In this document: positions 60,627-64,000 of the stretch, piece after piece
Numbering within the stretch: the stretch's first letter is position 1
How the letters are laid out: each line of letters opens with the position of its first letter
Source of the DNA: Karstenula rhodostoma CBS 690.94
Taxonomy: Eukaryota; Ascomycota; Dothideomycetes; Pleosporales; Didymosphaeriaceae
Length of the DNA stretch: 64,000 nt
Direction: 5' to 3'
NCBI GenBank assembly: GCA_010093485.1
Contig: MU001507.1
Location: 135,620 to 199,619 of the forward strand
The notes under the pieces: generated by a model
Databases searched by the model: none
The model's input: only the letters and a program-made list of their open reading frames with translations
What the model was told of the DNA's origin: nothing
Program-made: the position numbers and the translations under genes

Positions 60627-63549
60627 ATGCCCATGTTGACCAAAAAGAAAAGGCACAGGCTCTCCAGCGGCTTCTTTTCTTCCCCGCCGCCAGTCATCTC
60701 GTCGCCAACAAGTTTCGTCAAGATTTCCGGCGTCGGCATGGGCCACCCGCTTCCGACTAGTGGAGGTGTAGATCGAGAAAGCGCCCCAGAGGACAGCATG
60801 CAAGCTACCAGGGCTGCAGAACCCCTCGTGGAGGACTTAGATCAGGTCCATGCCGACGAGGAACACGCCCCGGTCCAGCAGTTCCGGCCCTCGCTAGGCA
60901 GCACTGCCAATTACTCTCGTGGAAGACAATCATCCCCCACGCCCTCAGAAGACGACGCTGCTGCCGATCCTCCGCCTGACTTCACACGAAGAGGCATCCA
61001 TATCCCCACGAGAACTAGGTAAGATCGTCGCACCATCGTCATCAGATGGGCCTTTGACAAATCTATAGCAGCAGCACCGCGCTCAAGAAGCGTTTCTCTC
61101 GCTCCTCAAGCCTGCCACCAACTACTCCAATTGATCAAACTCCAATGCCTACCACAGTTGAATCTAGCTCTCTGCGTGAACGGAGCTTGCGGAGCTCAGC
61201 CGACTCCACTCACTCATACGACACGCAAGCTTCCTCCATCGCAACACAGCAGCTTGGTCTCCTCCAAACCAAAAGCCCGCTCGATGATGCCGACCGCCTG
61301 TCCCCCCTCCTGGAAGACGACCCCCAGTCCTATGAGCTCGTCGCCCCAACCTCAAACACCAGCAGCAGGGCCTTCGATCTTGAAACCCGCTCCGAGCAGC
61401 TGTTCTCCAGAGAGCACCTGCAAGCCATCTTCCGCGACACGCCCTCCCTCCTCCGCTTCACCGGGTTCCTCAGCACAGCACGGCCAAAGTCGGTGCCCAT
61501 CCTCATCTACTACCTCGACGCGCTCAAGGCCCTACGCGCGATCCAGTACGCCAATGCCGTCGCCGAAGCCCTCGAGCCCATCCCCGGCCAGGAATTCACA
61601 GAGCACCCCCCGCGGTCCACCATCAATGCCGTCCTCGAGGACAAGGCACAGCAGGCCTTCGACATCCTCGTCAGAGACGAGCTCCCCGCCTTCATCACCC
61701 ACGTCTTCATCCAGCACGTCAGCGTCAGCGTGCAGAAGCGCGTCACGGGGAACCTGCCCCCAATGCTGCGCGAGGCCAGCGAGGGCCTTGCAGAGGTCTT
61801 CTGCGTCAGCGATCCGTCCAGGTCCGATAACCCCATCATCTTCGCCTCAGAAGGTACGTACACGTCCACGTCCACGTCCACGTCCACGTCCACGTCCAAC
61901 CTACTCGCGCAGTGCCCTCTCTCCCACCCATCGCTTGCTAACCCCGCCTCGCCCCCGCGTAGAATTCCACCGCACCACCCAGTATGGCGTCAACTTCGCC
62001 ATCGGCCGCAACTGCCGCTTCCTCCAGGGCCCAATGACAAACCGCAGCAGCGTGACGCGTCTCCACAACGCCGTCTCCGAGGGCAAAGAAGTCAACGAGG
62101 TCTTCCTGAACTAGTGCGTCTTCCCCCTGCCCTCACATCCCATCCCATCCCGTATAACATAGCATCTAACCACCACCCCCCTCCTAGCCGCCGCGACGGC
62201 TCCCCCTTCATGAACCTCCTCATGATGGCCCCGCTCCTCGACTCGCGCGGCCACCTGCGCTACTTCATCGGCGCGCAGGTCGACGTGTCGGGCCTTGTCA
62301 AGGACTGCGCCGACCTCGATGCGTTCCGGCACTACGTCGACGTCAAGGAGGGTCGCGAGCCGCCCGACAACGGCAAAGACGAGTTCTACGAACTCAGCGA
62401 GATGTTCAACATGCAGGAGCTCGAGACGGTGCGGCGGCACGGCGGGAACATGCACAGGGAGACGGTTGATGAGGACGACCGCATGAGCACCATGGGCGCA
62501 CACCAGCCACCGCGGTCGAGAGTCCTGATCAAGGACACGGGTAGCTACGGCGATGAACCGCCCAACACCAGTTCGCCACTAAAGACGGAGGGAAAGCTGC
62601 GGGGCGTGTATAAACATGTATGTTTGCTGCACTCTACCATCTTAACATTTGCTGACTACAGTGCAGTACCTGCTCATTCGACCGGCGCCCTCGCTGCGCG
62701 TCCTCTTCGTATCGCCGTCCCTCCGCGTCCCGGGTATCTTACAATCCCGCTTCCTTGACCGCATCGGAGGCAATACCCGCGTGCGCAATTCCGTCGCCGA
62801 AGCCCTCACCGACAGCTCGCGCGGTGTAACGGCGAAGATCCGCTGGCTTAGCACCGCAACCGCAGACCTCGACGGCGGCCACCACGAAGAAGGACGTCCT
62901 CGGTGGATACATTGCACGCCGCTGCTGGGCCAGTCTGGCGCGGTGGGTGTGTGGATGGTCGTCCTGGTGGACGACGACAAACAACTGGGTCCTGTACGGC
63001 GGTTCAGGCAGGCGCCGCCTGTCTCAAGCGACGTGCGAAGACCGCAGCAACAGCGCTCCAAACACCTGTCTCCCGAACCGTCTGCATATGGTATGGATAG
63101 CGAGAGAGAGAGCGAGAACAAAACACCAATATACTCGATGGGGCATATGACCGGCAGCCAGCCGCGTCTTAACAGGAATGGAGGTCACAGCCGACCAGCG
63201 AGTGCGATGAGCGAGCAGAGGGCAGAGCCAAGTATCGCCTCCTTTGCACTATGAGTTGCCGGCGAAGTGTGAAACGACACTGACGTAGTCAGAGAGCAGC
63301 AATGGCAGCGTGGCATCGGATCGCAATCAGCACCCGGTTCGCGACGGGGGTATACCGAAGACGACGAGCCTGCAGCGAGAGAGTGTAGACGCGTCGCAGG
63401 CGGAGCAGCGTACAGGAGCATCGCATAATGGTTCGGTCTCGAGCAGTGTATCGGTCGGCGCCGGAGGCTGTTCCTATCATGGCGAAACGGAGAAAGTCGT
63501 CGAGCGCGAGGCAACAGCTTGGAGGACCGTTTTTCTCATCGTGAAGTAA
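60627..63549 (+). CDS. RGS-LOV blue-light photoreceptor
   Basis: Six exons (60627-61018, 61069-61853, 61963-62113, 62188-62617, 62667-63231, 63293-63549) give 859 residues. The start is the first in-frame ATG (MPMLTKKKRH). An RGS-type helical region runs near residues 230-370 (FSREHLQAIFRDTPSLLRFT, then QQAFDILVRDELPAFITHVF). The LOV domain follows, split over three exons: TTQYGVNFAIGRNCRFLQGP carries the flavin-adduct cysteine in GRNCRFLQ, then NYRRDGSPFMNLLMMAPLLD and YFIGAQVDVSGL. Then comes a second conserved domain (LRVLFVSPSLRVPGILQSRF) and a Ser-rich tail. The best-known relative is Botrytis BcLOV4, which binds anionic membrane lipids on blue-light activation and may regulate G-protein signalling. 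The last intron (61 nt, CTGAC branch) replaces an early TGA at 63252. Confidence 0.87.
61861..61898. repeat. (CACGTC)n hexamer repeat inside intron 2 of the RGS-LOV gene
   Basis: About six CACGTC units follow shortly after the GTACGT donor at 61854. Read as protein they give Thr-Ser repeats, but the flanking donor and acceptor keep them in the 109-nt intron. Confidence 0.9.
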
Positions 63550-63855
63550 TTAGGCGGCATGGGTTCTTCGATGCGGAGTTCGGGTTGCAATATACCCTTT
63601 GTGTATAGTTATCTTTGCGGTGGGTATCTGTCTGGAGGGGTAATCGGAATGTTACAAGCAGTACATATAGGCTGCATCGCGTGTTAGTAGAGACCCAGAC
63701 GGTCTAGTATAAGACACCGAGGCCACCTACTCTCCAAATATACCACCAACCCTTCCAAAACCTAATCCCTTCAGATCAATCAAGATTAGCATGCGCAAGC
63801 GTGTCGTAGCTGTTCCAGCCCCAATCGAAATAGCGCAACTCCCCTCCACCCATAC
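63550..63855. other. convergent 3' spacer
   Basis: This lies between the stop of the RGS-LOV gene (plus) and that of the NatB subunit gene (minus). No gene or repeat is seen. Confidence 0.5.
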
Positions 63856-64000
63856 TCACCACACATCCTGCGGCAACACCTCGAACGACTCCCCATTCTC
63901 CCGCACATGCGCCCGGTCCTTGTCCTTGCTCAGCGGCATCCGCATGTCCAACGCATCCTCGCCGTCGTTGTAGTAGTCCTTGACCTTGCGATACACACTG
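63856..64000 (-). CDS. NAT3: NatB N-acetyltransferase catalytic subunit, C-terminal part (cut by window edge)
   Basis: Only the last 48 codons are present, read from the right edge to a TGA at 63856-63858. The sequence begins SVYRKVKDYYNDGEDALDMR and ends ENGESFEVLPQDVW. It matches the end of Nat3/Naa20, where GYSVYR is followed by a tyrosine pair, then EDAxDMRKxLSxD. Fungal orthologues end in a similar RENGE...DVW. NatB acetylates N-termini beginning Met-Asp, Met-Glu, Met-Asn or Met-Gln on nascent chains. The N-terminal acetyl-CoA site lies outside the window. Confidence 0.88.
   Translation of the reverse strand, partial: SVYRKVKDYYNDGEDALDMRMPLSKDKDRAHVRENGESFEVLPQDVW

Overview
The window looks like nuclear DNA of a filamentous ascomycete (Pezizomycotina). 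Most genes are split by 44-60 nt GT-AG introns with CTNAC/CTGAC-like branch sites. Several gene types are typical of mould-form ascomycetes: an AspE-class septin, a Zn2Cys6 regulator, a HeLo-like NLR-type protein, an RGS-LOV photoreceptor, and ATP sulfurylase with the fungal C-terminal APS-kinase-like domain. A Dothideomycete is my best guess, but that is inference. I see no transposase, rRNA, tRNA or CRISPR. Coding exons were joined by reading frames and splice signals by eye; every multi-exon model given sums to a multiple of three.

Layout. 0.6-1.7 kb: an unrecognised gene on the minus strand broken by two TAG codons, followed by about 2 kb of gene-free sequence. 4-10.8 kb: housekeeping genes, namely a twin CX9C mitochondrial protein, a ketopantoate reductase-like enzyme, the exosome cofactor Lrp1/Rrp47 and the Rab exchange factor Sec2. 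12.4-16.7 kb: a divergent pair, a Zn2Cys6 transcription factor and a DHA2-type MFS transporter, with a strikingly symmetric operator-like sequence between them. 17.5-20.3 kb: a HeLo-like/ankyrin-type protein with an apparent frameshift near its end. 22.2-24 kb: septin AspE. 24-25.4 kb: a block of microsatellites and G-runs. 25.8-30.3 kb: a coiled-coil protein and the Golgi syntaxin Sed5, separated by a spacer with 4-bp and 12-bp tandem repeats. 31.1-41.1 kb: one very long disordered Ser/Pro/Gln-rich protein, or two adjacent ones. 41.9-47.6 kb: an orphan protein with degenerate internal repeats, PDCD5, an Arb2-domain protein and mitochondrial ribosomal protein uS14m. 47.9-50 kb: a protein resembling the UFM1 E3 ligase UFL1, followed by a 27-bp minisatellite that starts at its stop codon. 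51.4-55.1 kb: PAPS reductase and ATP sulfurylase side by side. 57.6 kb: a tiny spliced gene for a secreted cysteine-rich protein. 58.5-59.5 kb: cystinosin. 60.6-63.5 kb: an RGS-LOV blue-light receptor. The right edge holds the 3' end of the NatB catalytic subunit.

How the genes may work together. The two sulfate-assimilation genes catalyse steps of one pathway (ATP sulfurylase makes APS; PAPS reductase makes sulfite), and cystinosin, a few kb away, moves cystine out of the vacuole. The transcription factor and transporter share one short promoter and probably form a regulator-plus-efflux unit. Most other genes are unrelated housekeeping loci.

The observations most worth following up are the UFL1-like protein (the UFM1 pathway is generally regarded as lost in many fungi), the short secreted cysteine-rich gene, the operator between the Zn2Cys6/MFS pair, and the C-terminal frameshift in the HeLo-like protein.
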